From the NCBI GenBank assembly GCA_021234155.1, contig JAJEKV010000001.1, positions 31,202,177 to 31,266,176 on the forward strand: 64,000 bases of DNA, in the 5' to 3' direction. The notes beneath the pieces were generated by a model. It was not told the DNA's origin and searched no databases. It saw only the letters and a program-made list of their open reading frames with translations. The stretch's first letter is position 1. Each line of letters begins with the position of its first letter. Both the position numbers and the translations under genes were made by a program. Origin of the DNA: Isoetes taiwanensis (Eukaryota > Streptophyta > Lycopodiopsida > Isoetales > Isoetaceae). Below are positions 1-9,966 of this stretch, piece after piece.

Positions 1-2310
1 TGCCACAACACCACGGGCCTTGGAGGACATTAGGATATGGCTTCCATGCCATATCCCTGCATTTGCCCCCGCCAGATATGTGTTTGCGGTGAATGACCGC
101 CCGGAGCCACGGTTGCTGCTCTTGCGCCACGGCTGATAAGGGGCGGCCTGCCACATCGGCACGGGCCTCTTACAACAAAGAGAGATGTTACCATGTCGGC
201 AACGCGCCATTTCACGCGCCGGACCCGCATCGACCAGGCAGGGCCGCATGGAGTGGCACTTGGTGGATGCGGCGGCCTTTACTGCCTCTTCTTGCGCACT
301 GGCTGATAACGGGCGGCCTACCACGTCACTACGGTTCTGGATGGCATTCCAATATGGTTTTCATGTCATATCCCCGCATGTGCCCGCGCTGAATCCGTGT
401 TTGTGGCTCATGACCGCCCGAGAGCCATCGTTGCCACCTCAAGCCCGACTTGGCGGTCTCATCTCGTGCCACGGCCGATAAGGGGCAGCCTGCCACATCA
501 GCACTTACCTTTTACGATAGGGGGAGATGGTTGACGTGTTGGCAACATGCCATTCCACGCACCGGACCCGCACCGACCAAGCAAGACCGCATAGAGCAGC
601 ACATGACAGGTGCGGCGGTCTTTACTGCCTCTTCTCATGCTGAGGCTGATAATGGGCGGCCTTCCAGATGACTACGGCCTTGGAGGACATTGCTCGTCTG
701 GTTTTTGTCTAGGCTCCCCACATTTTCCCGCCCCGGCTCCGCTCTTGTGGCATATGACCGCCCGGAGCCAACATTGCTGCCTAAAGCCTGAGTTGGCGGC
801 CTCCTCCTGTGCCACAGCTGATAACGGGTGCCCGACATGTCAGCACGTGTCTTGGATGGCGCACCAGGGTGGTTTCCACGTCAGCAATGCGCCCTTGCCC
901 ACGCCGGACCGCCCGGGGTGGCTCTAGGCCAGTCGTGCACGCCTTGGCTAATAACAGGGGTATTTGGCTGATAATGGGGGACTAGCATGTTAGCACGGGT
1001 CTCGACAAGCGTCGTCCGAGATGGTTTCCACGCCGCCAATGTGCCCTTGCTCGCCGGACCGCCCCGGCAGCTCTAGGCCCGTCAGCGCATGCCTCGGGCC
1101 GATAACGGGGTACTTGGCTGATAATGGGGACTGGAGACATCAGCCAGGTCCCGAAGGCGACGGGGTGGTTTCCACGCCGCCAATGCGCCCTTGCTCAAGC
1201 CCGGACCGCCTGGCGCTGCTCTAGGCCCGGCCGTGCATGCCTTGGCCGATAAGGGGGGTATTTGGTCGATAACGGAGGATTGACACATCGCGACGGGTCT
1301 TGGACAAATGTGGTCGAGATGGTTTCCACGTCAGCAATGCGCCCTTGCCCGCTCCGGACTGCCCATGGCGGCTTTAGGCCCGTCGCGCACGCTTCGGCTG
1401 ATAACGGGGGTACTTAGCGGATAACGGGGGATTGACATGTCAACGCAGGTCCTGGACGGCGCACCGGGATGGTTTCCATGTCAGCAATGCGCCCTTGCCC
1501 GCGCCGGATTGCCCGGGGCGGCTTTGGGCCCGTCGCGCATGCCTTGGCTGATAACGGGGGTACTTGGCTGATAACGGGGGGTTGACACGTCAGCACGGGT
1601 CTTGGACGGTGTGCCGAGATGGCTTTCACGCAAGCACTGCACCCTTGCCCGTGCCAAACCGCCAAGGGCAGCTCTGGCCCCGTCGCTTTGGCTGATAACG
1701 GCTGGGGCGGCTCTACCCCCCATCGCCTTGCCCGCGCCAAAACCCCCGTTGCTCTGGCCCCATCGCCTTGGCTGATACCCGGGGGTTTTGGTTGATAACG
1801 GGGGGCTGACATGTCAGCATGGGTCTTGGACGGCGTGCCGAGATGGTTTCCATGTCGCCACGCAATTCGCCACCTCCGGTTCGGGTTTTGCGCTTGCCGA
1901 CCGCCCGGCGTTTCTAGGCCCTCTAGCCGCGCCGACCGACGCCTCGGGTACTTTGGCTGATAACGGGGGCCTGACACATCATCACGCATCTTGGACGGCG
2001 TGCCGAGATGTAATCCACATCAGCAAATGCGCGCTCTCCCTCGCCGGATCTGCATTTGCCTCGCGGGACAGCCCGGGGCGGCTCTAGGCCTGTCGCGCCT
2101 GCCATGGCTAATAACGGGGGCTATGGCTGATAATGGGGGACCTGACATGTCAGTGGAGGCGCTGCATGACGTGCCGGGATGGCTTGCCACATCCCCACGA
2201 CGACTTGGTGCCGCATCGAGGCGGCAGTCACTGTGCAAACTGGACCGGCGTGCATCTGGGGAGGGTCACGCCCGCCTTGGCGGCGGCGCCCTGGCTGATA
2301 ACGGGGGTGC
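1..2310. repeat. GC-rich tandem satellite, ~150-bp unit
   Basis: A recurring block (TTGGCTGATAACGGGG once or twice, then a GACATGTCAGCACGGG-like stretch, then GGTTTCCACGTCAGCAATGC followed by GCCCTTGCCC) returns near 871, 1023, 1168, 1321, 1471 and 1621. The spacing is 145-152 bp. Units near 1846 and 2008 are longer or rearranged, and units in the first 870 bp are more divergent. Open frames here are by-products of the repeat and differ from unit to unit, so I call no gene. It could be a satellite or part of an expanded transposon terminus. Confidence 0.85.
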
Positions 2311-2690
2311 TGACAATAGGTGCCTTTTGGCACATGTGGAATGCTCCGATTGGTGGGAGCCTGCCACCTATAAGCTTCCTTGCGCGCGCCCTTCCTATCC
2401 ATGCCGCCGCCGCTCAGCTCCAGCCCCTTTATGGGGACCCTTTTTTACACAAAAGTGTGGGGGCATTCACAAACCCTGGGGAATAGTGGAAGGGGGCAGT
2501 TTGCACTTGGTCTTGGGCGACTTAGTACAACGGTCGACTTGGAAGCAGTTTGCTCACTCAGTTTTGGCTACCCCACGGGATTGCTCTAGCCTTTTGTGCA
2601 CCTTAGTACTCTGGATCGTTTGGCTACTCCAAAACGCACAAGCCAATGTGCCCCCTTTCAGCTCTTGGATCCTTGCTACCTGACTGGTTG
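2311..2690. other. Non-repetitive spacer, nothing recognised
   Basis: This stretch joins two unrelated satellites. It has no clear repeat unit, and its one open frame (continuing from the upstream satellite to about 2683) has no recognisable domain. Confidence 0.5.
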
Positions 2691-3720
2691 GTTCCGTTCT
2701 TGTTCGGTGTCGATTTGCCTTGTGAAGGCACCTTAGTTTTGGTCACCTCCGGTTGGTTTCGGCTGGGCACTTAGTAGAAAACCCACTTAAGATCCCAACT
2801 TGGGTTGGTCATGACTGGTTGGTTCCCCTTCCCTCGGTCACTCCGGTTAGTCGGCTCCCCACCCGGCTGGTTGGTTTCGCTCTTGTTCGATGTCGTGTTG
2901 GCTAGTCGGTTTGTCCCCGGTGAAGGCACCTCGGTTTCGGTCACCTTTGATTGGTTTCGGCTGGGCACTTAGTAGAAAATCCACTTAAGATCCCAACATG
3001 GGTTGGTCATGACTGGTCGGTTCCCCTTCCCTTGGTCACTCCGGTTAGTCAGCTCCCCACTCGGCTGGTTGGTTTCGTTCTTGTCTGGTGTCGGGTTTTC
3101 TAGTCGGTTGGTCTCTTGAGAAGGCAACTCGATTTTGGTCATCTCCGGTTGGTTTCAGTTGGGCACTTAGTAGAAAACCCACTTAAGATTCCAGCTTGGG
3201 TTGGTCATGACTGGTTGCTTCCCCTTCCCTCGGTCACTCTGGTTAGTCGGCTCCCCACCCGGCTGGTTGGTTCTGTTCTTGTCCGGTGTCAGTTTGGCTA
3301 ATCGGTATGTCCCCTGTGAAGACACCTCGGTTTTGGTCACCTCCGGTTGGTTTAGGCTGGGCACTTAGTAGAAAACCCACTTAAGATCTCAACTTCGGTT
3401 GGTCATGACTGGTCGGTTTCCCTTCTGTCGGTCACTCTGGTTAGTCGACTCCCCACCCGACTGGTTGGTTCCGTTCTTGTCCGGTGTCGGTTGGCTAGTC
3501 AGTTGGTTCCTTGTGAAGGCGCCTCGATTTTGGTCACCTCCGGTTGCTTTCGGCTGGGCACTTAGTAGAAAACCCACTTAAGATCTATACTTGAGTTGGT
3601 CATGACTAGTCAGTTTCCCTTCCCTCGGTCCCTCCGGTTAGTCGGCTCCCCACCCGACTGGTCGGTTCCGTTGGTCGTGTTGGTTGGCTCCACCGGTTTG
3701 GTCACCTCTGGTTTCTTGGC
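2691..3720. repeat. Tandem satellite, ~198-bp unit
   Basis: The landmark GGGCACTTAGTAGAAAA, followed by CCACTTAAGAT, appears near 2765, 2962, 3161, 3359 and 3556, a very regular ~198-bp spacing. Each unit also carries GGTTGGTCATGACTGGT and CGGTTAGTCGGCTCCCCACC. Units differ by scattered point changes, so the array is not freshly amplified. Minus-strand frames of ~60 codons repeat with the unit and are not genes. Confidence 0.88.
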
Positions 3721-4422
3721 TTGGTCATCTCAATGACTGATTTAAGTTCCTCCTTGGGTTGTGCCCGACTAGTTGGCTCCTTCCTTTGGCCCAGTTGGTT
3801 GGCTTCGGGTGCTCGGATCTGTTGGCTCACATTGTTGGTTGGTTGGTGATGTGCACTTCGTGTGAGGGAATGTTTGGCTGGTGGCTTGTCCCGGTTAGCC
3901 CAGGGCGGATAGCTGGTGCGACGGCATTGGCCCGGCTTAGCCTTGGCTAGTTGGGCTGGTTGTTGGTTTGAACTAAATGGCTGGTAGCTTCGCTCGGTTG
4001 GTTCAAGGCTTTTTGAGCTGGGATGCGCCATCGCCCCAGCAGTGGTCTTAGCTGAGGGCTGGTCATGCTGGTTACTAGTGGTGGGCTGAGTGATCACAAT
4101 TTGCACTAGATGGTGGTTTTGCTTCCCAATTGGGTTGCTCGACTTCCCCCCTTATCTTGGCCATGGAGTCGTTCACGGAGTCAGAGGAGATATGGTGAAC
4201 TTCGAAGCGGTTTTGGGCAAGGTGTGTGATGCTCCCTACAATATATACGGCATCCGGGCGTGCACTCCGTAGAAAATCCCCCATCCGGTCCTTCGACCGC
4301 ACGGGCCCTTCGTCTATCCCGCACTCCAGGGTATCTCTAGCGCGGGAAGGGAACACGAAGGTGTCTTGTGCGCCCTTCTCCTATGGGCTCCTATCACAGC
4401 GGAAGCATAAACAACGTCAGAA
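3721..4422. other. TTGGTT-rich degenerate sequence, no gene called
   Basis: Short TTGGTT/GGCTGG words continue from the preceding satellite but without a fixed period. From about 4100 the composition becomes ordinary. The minus-strand frame at 4075-4356 has no domain I recognise. The region ends where gypsy RT homology begins. Confidence 0.4.
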
Positions 4423-4960
4423 CTAGCAAGTCTTGCTGTAGACTAGGATGTCATCGAAAAATACGATGACAAATTCATCTAAGAATTCTCTGAAGATGTC
4501 GTTCATCAAGCGCGTGAAGGTTGCTGGGGCGTTCGATAAGCCGAAAGGCATTATCGTGAACTCATAGTGCCCATGCCGCGTTCTGAAAGCGGTTTTGTGG
4601 ATGTCTTCTTCCTTGATCCTTATCCGATGATACCCCGACTTTAGGTCAATTTTGGAGGAGACTTTTGCTCCCTGGAGCTGGTCCATCAAGTCATCCGCCC
4701 TTGGCAGAGCATATTTATTCTTTATCGTTTGCTTATTGAGCTGACGATAATCGATGGACATCCTTAGACTTCTGTCTTTCTTCTTGTCGAAAAGAATGGG
4801 TGCTCCAAAAGGAGACACGCTTGCTCTTATGAACCCAAGCTCAAGCAGTTCCTATAACTGCTTCTTGAGCTCTACCATCTTTGGAGTGCTCATCCTATAG
4901 GGTGCCTTGCTGGTAGAACAAGATTGCGTATTCAACGGGAGCAAATCATCGAAACAAGAG
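4423..4960 (-). pseudogene. Ty3/gypsy reverse transcriptase fragment
   Basis: Read on the minus strand this gives the central RT domain of a gypsy polyprotein: a TSKAPYRM-like lead-in and VELKKQ helix (with an in-frame stop soon after), then [16 protein letters not shown], the NKYALPR segment, [35 protein letters not shown] and the catalytic [10 protein letters not shown]. Homology stops abruptly just after the active site, near 4426, so the RT thumb, RNase H and integrase are missing. Upstream it abuts the DUF7869-type element (copy A). The gag start at 8.9-9.25 kb on the same strand is probably the other side of the same interrupted retroelement. That link is inferred from strand and order. 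Confidence 0.9.
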
Positions 4961-5231
4961 CGAAAGGAATATTCCTCAAAGATTCTTTTTTTTTTTACAA
5001 AAAGGGGGTAAAACTAGGTTAAAAAAAAAAGGATGCATGAAATTCTATTTTGACCCCCAAATGACTAATTTTTTTTGTGCAACGAAAAGAATTGACATTT
5101 TTAAAGTGTCACTTTTCTTAGCAAATAGAATGTTCTTGAAGTATATTTTACAAGAGAAACTCTAATTTCGAGAGGATAAAATATTTAACAAAAATTGAAG
5201 TAAGTCCGTAGAATCAAACTCAGTAGTATTC

Positions 5232-7014
5232 TCAAAATTTGAAGATAGAATCTTCATATTCACATGCAAAATTTACGCCTTTTTCTAAAACTCGCTTATG
5301 TACAAAAGTGTGAGGAGTGATGAGAGAGGGATCCAGGACGTCATCATGTTCATTTATGCCATCCTCATCACCTTCACTTCTTTCACTGTCACTAGAGGAA
5401 GTGCTTGAGTTATCTTCCTCATCACTATCAACAGATGGTGAAGCATTGCCACCACCTTCTTCATCCTCTTCTTCGTAATTACAAGCTTTTTTAAGCAAAT
5501 TGATAGTCCTCTGGCGTAGACGATTGTCAGATTTTAATTTAAAATCATAGCATAATATAGTCACGTCATTAAGGATCAGCCCATCCCTACAACCCACCTT
5601 CTTGGACTTTCTCCCTTTTCCTTGGCTTCTCATTTCTAACTCATATCTACCTTCAAAAGCATTTTCTGAGCGTGTTGCAAGCAAATGAATCTTGAGTTTA
5701 GTGACTAAGCCTTCCTCCTTGACTGTGTCAAGCACTTTTGCTATCCAGAAAGGTCGACCTTTGTCATCCTCCTTCAAAACTGCAATTAGCATACCCTTGG
5801 TAATTTCTGTGATATTACCTTGAGGCTCATTCCTGCGTCTTGGTCCGAGGTACATGACTCGATCCTCGTCTTCTTCTACTGCAGGTGCTAACGTAGCATT
5901 GCTTGGACCTGCTTGGTGCTGGGGTTGATAGAAGGTATTAGGCCATTGAAATGGTTCTTGCAACTGTCTTAGAGCTATATTTTTCACAACAATTTTCTGT
6001 TCGAGAAAGAAGTTACTCCACCACATCCGATCTTCTTCTAAGAAGTACTTAAAGCCTGAGGAAATTCCATTTTCAATGGCTTTTAAGGATGACTCTGGGG
6101 TACTTTTCTTCTACTTGGACTCCTTAGGATTTTTGAGAGGAAGTTGCTCAGTACGTTCTATGAAGGAAGTGTCTGGAATATATTTAAGGAAGCGTAATCC
6201 CTCTGGTGGACTCCAGTCCTTAGTTGTGGTATACTTCTTGCCCTGTAAGAAACTCTGGCCATCCTTCAAGTAGAACTTGATGTGATGTTGAAAGGTGAGA
6301 TCATTCAATTTGTTCACGCGCTTGTTCTCTCGTCTGCGACGTTGAGAGAAAATAAACTCTCTCGAAATCAGCAGCCTTTTTAAGAAGATCGATCACCGGA
6401 GTGGGAGTGTAAGAATCTTCAATAATTCAACTAAAGTAGGAAGAGAGAAAGCCTTCTTCCTTCCTCGAGGCGCCTGAAAAATCTGCTGAACATTTGGTCA
6501 ATTTGATCATGAGTGTGGCCTACAAGTAAGAAACCCAAATTCACTTTTCTAAAGATCCCTAGCTCCACTAACATGGCACAAGACGCAAAAGAGTGTTTGG
6601 TTCTTGTTCTCCCTTGTAGTATTGTCAAGTTGCGTGTAAAACACCGGTGGTAATTGCTCTTGCTCGCATTGTGACCTTGTTAAGAATTGTAATTGTGAGG
6701 TTCGGTCACCATGCAAGTTTGGATACGCCAAAAATACTTTGCACTTTAGACTTCCTTTGAAGACCATAGCTCCTACAAGGTGGACCTTAACAAAACATTC
6801 CTCCGCACATCTTTAGGAATGTTCAAGAAATGCGGTAGAGTAGTTTTTTTTTGGTCCATTCCATCAATCACAAATGCACATATATTGCGAAGCTGGACGC
6901 TCAAGAGCTTTTTTTTCTCAGGCTTGGCAAGCTTTCTTCTCTCTCTGCTTGTTGTTCACGATGTCCGCAAGGTTCTCATGCACAATATCTCAGAGAAGAA
7001 ATGAGGTCAAAGCA
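5232..7014 (-). pseudogene. DUF7869-type transposase-like protein, C-terminal exons (copy A)
   Basis: After a short intron (about 7014-7058) the minus strand encodes the catalytic part: a VIDGMDQKK-like segment, MVFKGSLKCKVF, LDNTTRENKNQT, and VGHTHDQIDQMFSRF. The Asp in VIDGMD, the Asp of LDN and the HTHDQID cluster are the candidate acidic residues of an RNase H-like fold; this assignment is inferred. Downstream, 5232-6026 is a clean 264-codon frame with an FWIAKVLD-type segment, a basic GRKSKK patch, and a Ser/Asp/Glu-rich tail. Frame changes near 6.3, 6.6 and 6.9 kb break the reading, so the copy is dead unless small introns explain them. Confidence 0.7.
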
Positions 7015-7052
7015 TTATCTTTAAAACAAGTGAGAGATTGGAGAACATGAGC

Positions 7053-8474
7053 TTACTTCTTTTTCGACCTCTGCCTTTGCAGCCGTTGACTCTTTAATTC
7101 TGCACACCTTGAGCAAACAGATATTCTATGTCTCCTGGGAATTTTCACTAAACCGAATTCACTTTTCCACAGTCTGGTGAAGTGTGAGTAAGAGATGTGC
7201 TGAAGCTGAGTGCAAGTCTCTTTGTACTCATTAAAAACATCTTTTTTGGTGATGTTATCGGTTAAATGATACATGTTGTCAAGTAGGCGCAGCTTCTCAC
7301 ATGTTTCTCTAAAATATTTCTCCATCCATGACACAGCAGCAAGGGCATGCATGGTTACAACTCTTCTTGGTCCACAATGATCATCAATTGCTGGATTCTT
7401 GTCCAGTCTTTTGTGTATTCTGGACCCTAAACGGTGGACAACCATAAAGCATTTCTGGCAAACTTCTTGACGGTTAATGTAGTGCAAGAAGGTGTTGCGG
7501 TCTGGTCTTACATGTAAGGCCAAGTAGGCATTCTGATCAGCTAATGTCATTGAATTGTAGTTGTCTCTAACTGCTCGTAATTTAGCCATGTTAAATTTGC
7601 TGATGCAACCCAATGAGCAGCATTTACTTCTTAAAAGTCTTCTCATTTTATGCTCGTCCATAAGGTTTCTTCTTCTTACAGAGGAGCATGCTCTCAAACT
7701 AAAATCCACCTTGAATTTCTTGGTGGATTGGCTAGAGAATGTGTAATCTCGTTGCACTTCGTTGGTGTCTTCATCTTCTGAAGAGAGTTCTACTCTGGGG
7801 GTGACCTCCTCTACCCTTAGTGGTGTGCTTGTAGAGGAGAATAAACCACGTGAAGCTGTACCCGGATAAGGCGGAGGTACAGTGTTGAATGAAGGAGATG
7901 GGCCACCATATGATGTGCCAGCGAAAGTTGTTATAGCTTCTTCACAAGGAGTTCGATCAAACATGTCTCTTATAGCAGACTGAAATTCTGCAAACCCATG
8001 TGTCACCACGGTTGTGTGAAGAGGAGTAGATGTTGCAATGTCGTCTTCATTTGTAGTGAAATCATGGTGGGAGAAGCTGTGGTGAATCTCGCAGTCTTCA
8101 GAACGTGCTGTATTCCTTGTTTGTGTAAGTGAAGATGGAGAAACTACAAACGGCTGAGGTAGTCTGTTTCGAAATATTCTCTGAGGTCGAGCATTTGTAG
8201 TGTCGGGAGATGGTACAAATGGCGGTGGAAGATTGCTACGTGCAACAGGTGAGGGTTGGAAAGGTGGTGGCAACCGGTTTCCTACTGGACTTGGAGAGGG
8301 TTGGAAAGGTGGTGGCAGTCTACTAGTTACTGGACTCGGAGTGTCTTCGAGAAGCAACAAAGACCTTGTCGAGGTAGGTGTTGAAGAAGCATCTCCGTCT
8401 TGTGTTCCATCTGAAGTAGAGGTACTTGGACAAACAAATGGTGGTGGAAGTTTGTTCACGAAGCGGTTAATCAT
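7053..8474 (-). CDS. DUF7869-type transposase-like protein, N-terminal exon (copy A)
   Basis: The first in-frame ATG is at 8474. The exon runs ~470 codons and ends at a plausible donor (GTAAGC) near 7058. Residues ~8-125 carry tandem proline-rich repeats of the form RLPPPFxPSP. A serine/acid-rich linker follows. The conserved part starts near residue 270 with paired cysteines (KCCSLGC), a VCQKCFMVVHRLG segment and a closing VCSRC motif, suggesting a zinc-binding module before the catalytic domain. This cysteine-rich leader followed by a separate catalytic exon matches what I recall of proteins labelled DUF7869 in plants and animals, which look like domesticated or active transposases. Family recognition is from memory. 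Compared with copy C this copy lacks four residues after HRLGS. Confidence 0.7.
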   Translation of the reverse strand: MINRFVNKLPPPFVCPSTSTSDGTQDGDASSTPTSTRSLLLLEDTPSPVTSRLPPPFQPSPSPVGNRLPPPFQPSPVARSNLPPPFVPSPDTTNARPQRIFRNRLPQPFVVSPSSLTQTRNTARSEDCEIHHSFSHHDFTTNEDDIATSTPLHTTVVTHGFAEFQSAIRDMFDRTPCEEAITTFAGTSYGGPSPSFNTVPPPYPGTASRGLFSSTSTPLRVEEVTPRVELSSEDEDTNEVQRDYTFSSQSTKKFKVDFSLRACSSVRRRNLMDEHKMRRLLRSKCCSLGCISKFNMAKLRAVRDNYNSMTLADQNAYLALHVRPDRNTFLHYINRQEVCQKCFMVVHRLGSRIHKRLDKNPAIDDHCGPRRVVTMHALAAVSWMEKYFRETCEKLRLLDNMYHLTDNITKKDVFNEYKETCTQLQHISYSHFTRLWKSEFGLVKIPRRHRISVCSRCAELKSQRLQRQRSKKK

Positions 8475-8539
8475 GTTGAACAACTGCAAAAAATTGTGGA
8501 CTTGTTACTAACTCACAAGTCGATTGGACTAATGATATT

Positions 8540-8925
8540 CGAGAATACAAATGTTATTCTGGAATACTAATTTGTGTGCAGCATTTGCTGTGTGTGTGCA
8601 CAGATGCTATTCCAGAATACACTTGGCCAGAGTGTTTGAACAAGACGTATTCCGCATCACATAGAAAAATGCAACTGACAGTGGCCTACCTTTAAAAAGG
8701 AAAATTGAGCGCCTCAGTTGCGTATTCCGCTTCCAGAGATTTAGTCGCCAGCCCGAGCGCCTTCCGATCTATATTGATTTGTTGTATTCCGATTCACATA
8801 GTTGTAAGCCAAAGTGTATTCCAGAATACACTTTGAGCTTCTGGCGTAGTGCAAAGTGTATTCTGGAATACACTTTGCTCACTGCCGAAGTGCAAAGTGT
8901 ATTCCGGAATACACTTTGCCCTTCG
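8540..8925. repeat. Cluster of GTATTC..GAATAC palindromes (copy A side)
   Basis: Three long palindromes sit at 8811-8834, 8851-8878 and 8892-8919. Each has arms AAAGTGTATTC / GAATACACTTT around two central bases (CA, TG, CG). The second and third extend to GC at each outer end, and the third is bracketed further by CGAAG/CTTCG. Looser single copies lie at ~8553 and ~8606. A second motif, TATTCCG followed by ATTCACATAG or a near match, occurs at ~8645 and ~8788. The cluster lies just upstream of the DUF7869-type gene, where transposase-binding or promoter sites would be expected. Confidence 0.9.
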
Positions 8926-8935
8926 AGGGAAGAGT

Positions 8936-9249
8936 AACGTCTTCTCTCCCGCATGATCCCCGTCCCTCTTCCTCTCCTTGCCGATCTTCGCCAGCACCCT
9001 CTCAATCTCCTCCTCGAGTTCCCTCCGCAACTCTTCGGCTGCATCCATCTCCTCGAGGGTCTGCTCCTCCTCGTGTGCTTCCTCATTCTGCTCCTCCTGA
9101 TGCTCCTGGGCGTCTGTGGTGGGTTGAGCCTCCTGCTCCTGCTCGGCTCGCTCCTGGAACTGTCAGACCTTCTGTTGAGCGGCCAGCTCCTGGGCGCTCA
9201 CATAACCAGGGGGGACTACCTTGCGGGCGGTATGTTTGGTGCGGGCCAT
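8936..9249 (-). pseudogene. Gypsy gag N-terminus with histone-H3-tail-like start
   Basis: The minus-strand ATG at 9249 opens with MARTKHTARK, nearly the histone H3 tail, then VVPPGYVSAQELAAQQKV. An in-frame TGA at 9163-9165 interrupts the frame. Past it the same frame continues with a Gln/Glu-rich coiled-coil-like stretch (AQEHQEEQNEEAHEEEQ, then ELRRELEEEIERVLAKIGK) down to ~8940, where the palindrome cluster of copy A begins. It lies ~700 bp inside a tRNA-iMet-type primer site on the same strand, the place expected for gag. The gag assignment rests on position; I see no capsid or zinc-knuckle motif because the rest is missing. Confidence 0.6.
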
Positions 9250-9457
9250 GTTTTTGTTTGAAGCAATTCGAGGTCGGGCGCCTGAAAATCGTTTTCGGGA
9301 ACGAGCTGATTTCTGAAGGCGCTGAGGACAAATGAGGAACCCTAATTTTCTACTTATAGGTAGGGGAAATTTAGGGTTTGGACCTGCAATTCCATATTGG
9401 GCCAACCTAGAGGATATTAGTGAAGATATGAGGAGTACATTAGGTTTATTTAGCCAA

Positions 9458-9770
9458 AAAGTATCCACCACTCACACAGTGCGCGGGGAGCACTTTGGAG
9501 CATGGTCCAAAGTGGTCTGGGCGCACTCTGTGATGGATCACCTCTTTTTGGGTCTAATTTTCAATTTACAAGGGGTTTCTTAGTGTTTTAACATACAAAA
9601 CTATCTAGAACCTAAATAGTAAGCTGAACTACACTGTCAGATTAGCTGAATTATGCATCTAACTAGGTCAACTTGGGTCCACCACTCACACAGTGCGCGA
9701 GGAGCACTTTGGAGCATGGTCCAAAGTGGTCTGGGTGCACTCTATGAGGGGTCACCTCTTTTTGGATAAT
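9458..9770 (-). repeat. Duplicated hairpin in the gypsy 5' leader
   Basis: Two ~95-bp direct copies (9458-9550 and 9672-9770) contain a nested hairpin. The inner arms are CACTTTGGA / TCCAAAGTG around GCATGG. The outer arms are AGTGCGC / GCGCACT in the first copy and AGTGCGC / GTGCACT in the second. They fall between the primer-binding site (9954-9965) and the gag start (9249), so on the minus strand they would be in the RNA leader. Confidence 0.8.
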
Positions 9771-9953
9771 TTAGGTTGGGTTCTTGCTAGAACTTATTAC
9801 TAACTTAGCATTAACCTATTTACTACACTAGAAATTGGATTTTTTTTTCCAATTTTCGAGGTTCCTGTTTGGGTGGCTCTTTCCCAAGGCTTGAATCTAC
9901 TGTTAGTCCTATGGGAAAATGGTCAGTGCTCGATCTTGGTCTGCCAAGATCAT

Positions 9954-9965
9954 GCTCTGATACCA
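9954..9965 (-). other. Primer-binding site, tRNA-iMet type
   Basis: The minus strand reads TGGTATCAGAGC, the standard plant LTR-retrotransposon site complementary to initiator-Met tRNA. It begins one base after an LTR-like end (GGGGACGTCACA). Confidence 0.9.
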
Positions 9966-9966
9966 C

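Larger units (their letters stand above)
4925..8935 (-). mobile_element. DUF7869-type element, copy A
   Basis: A ~4-kb unit on the minus strand lies between gypsy gag and gypsy RT remnants. Its lower end (poly-T, poly-G/A tracts, then a GGAATATTCC palindrome, then GAATACGCAA) is matched in inverted orientation at 20.93-21.18 kb, which shows that the element extends well beyond the coding part. Its upper end is the palindrome cluster at 8.54-8.92 kb. I found no long terminal inverted repeat or target duplication, so the borders are approximate and the upper end is probably truncated: the ParB-like partner gene seen beside copy C is absent here. Confidence 0.65.

Noticed and set aside
93-2683. 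Several 60-230-codon open frames in the first 2.7 kb
   Set aside because: They follow the ~150-bp repeat and exist on both strands because the satellite is GC-rich and stop-poor. No domain or consistent frame.
9163-9249. A histone H3 gene
   Set aside because: Likeness ends after ten residues. The rest is Gln/Glu-rich coiled coil inside a retroelement.
8769-9335. Frames reading through the GTATTC palindromes (repeating CIPEYTLHF / VFRNTL peptides)
   Set aside because: These peptides are translations of the palindromes and adjoining spacer. The same words appear on both strands.
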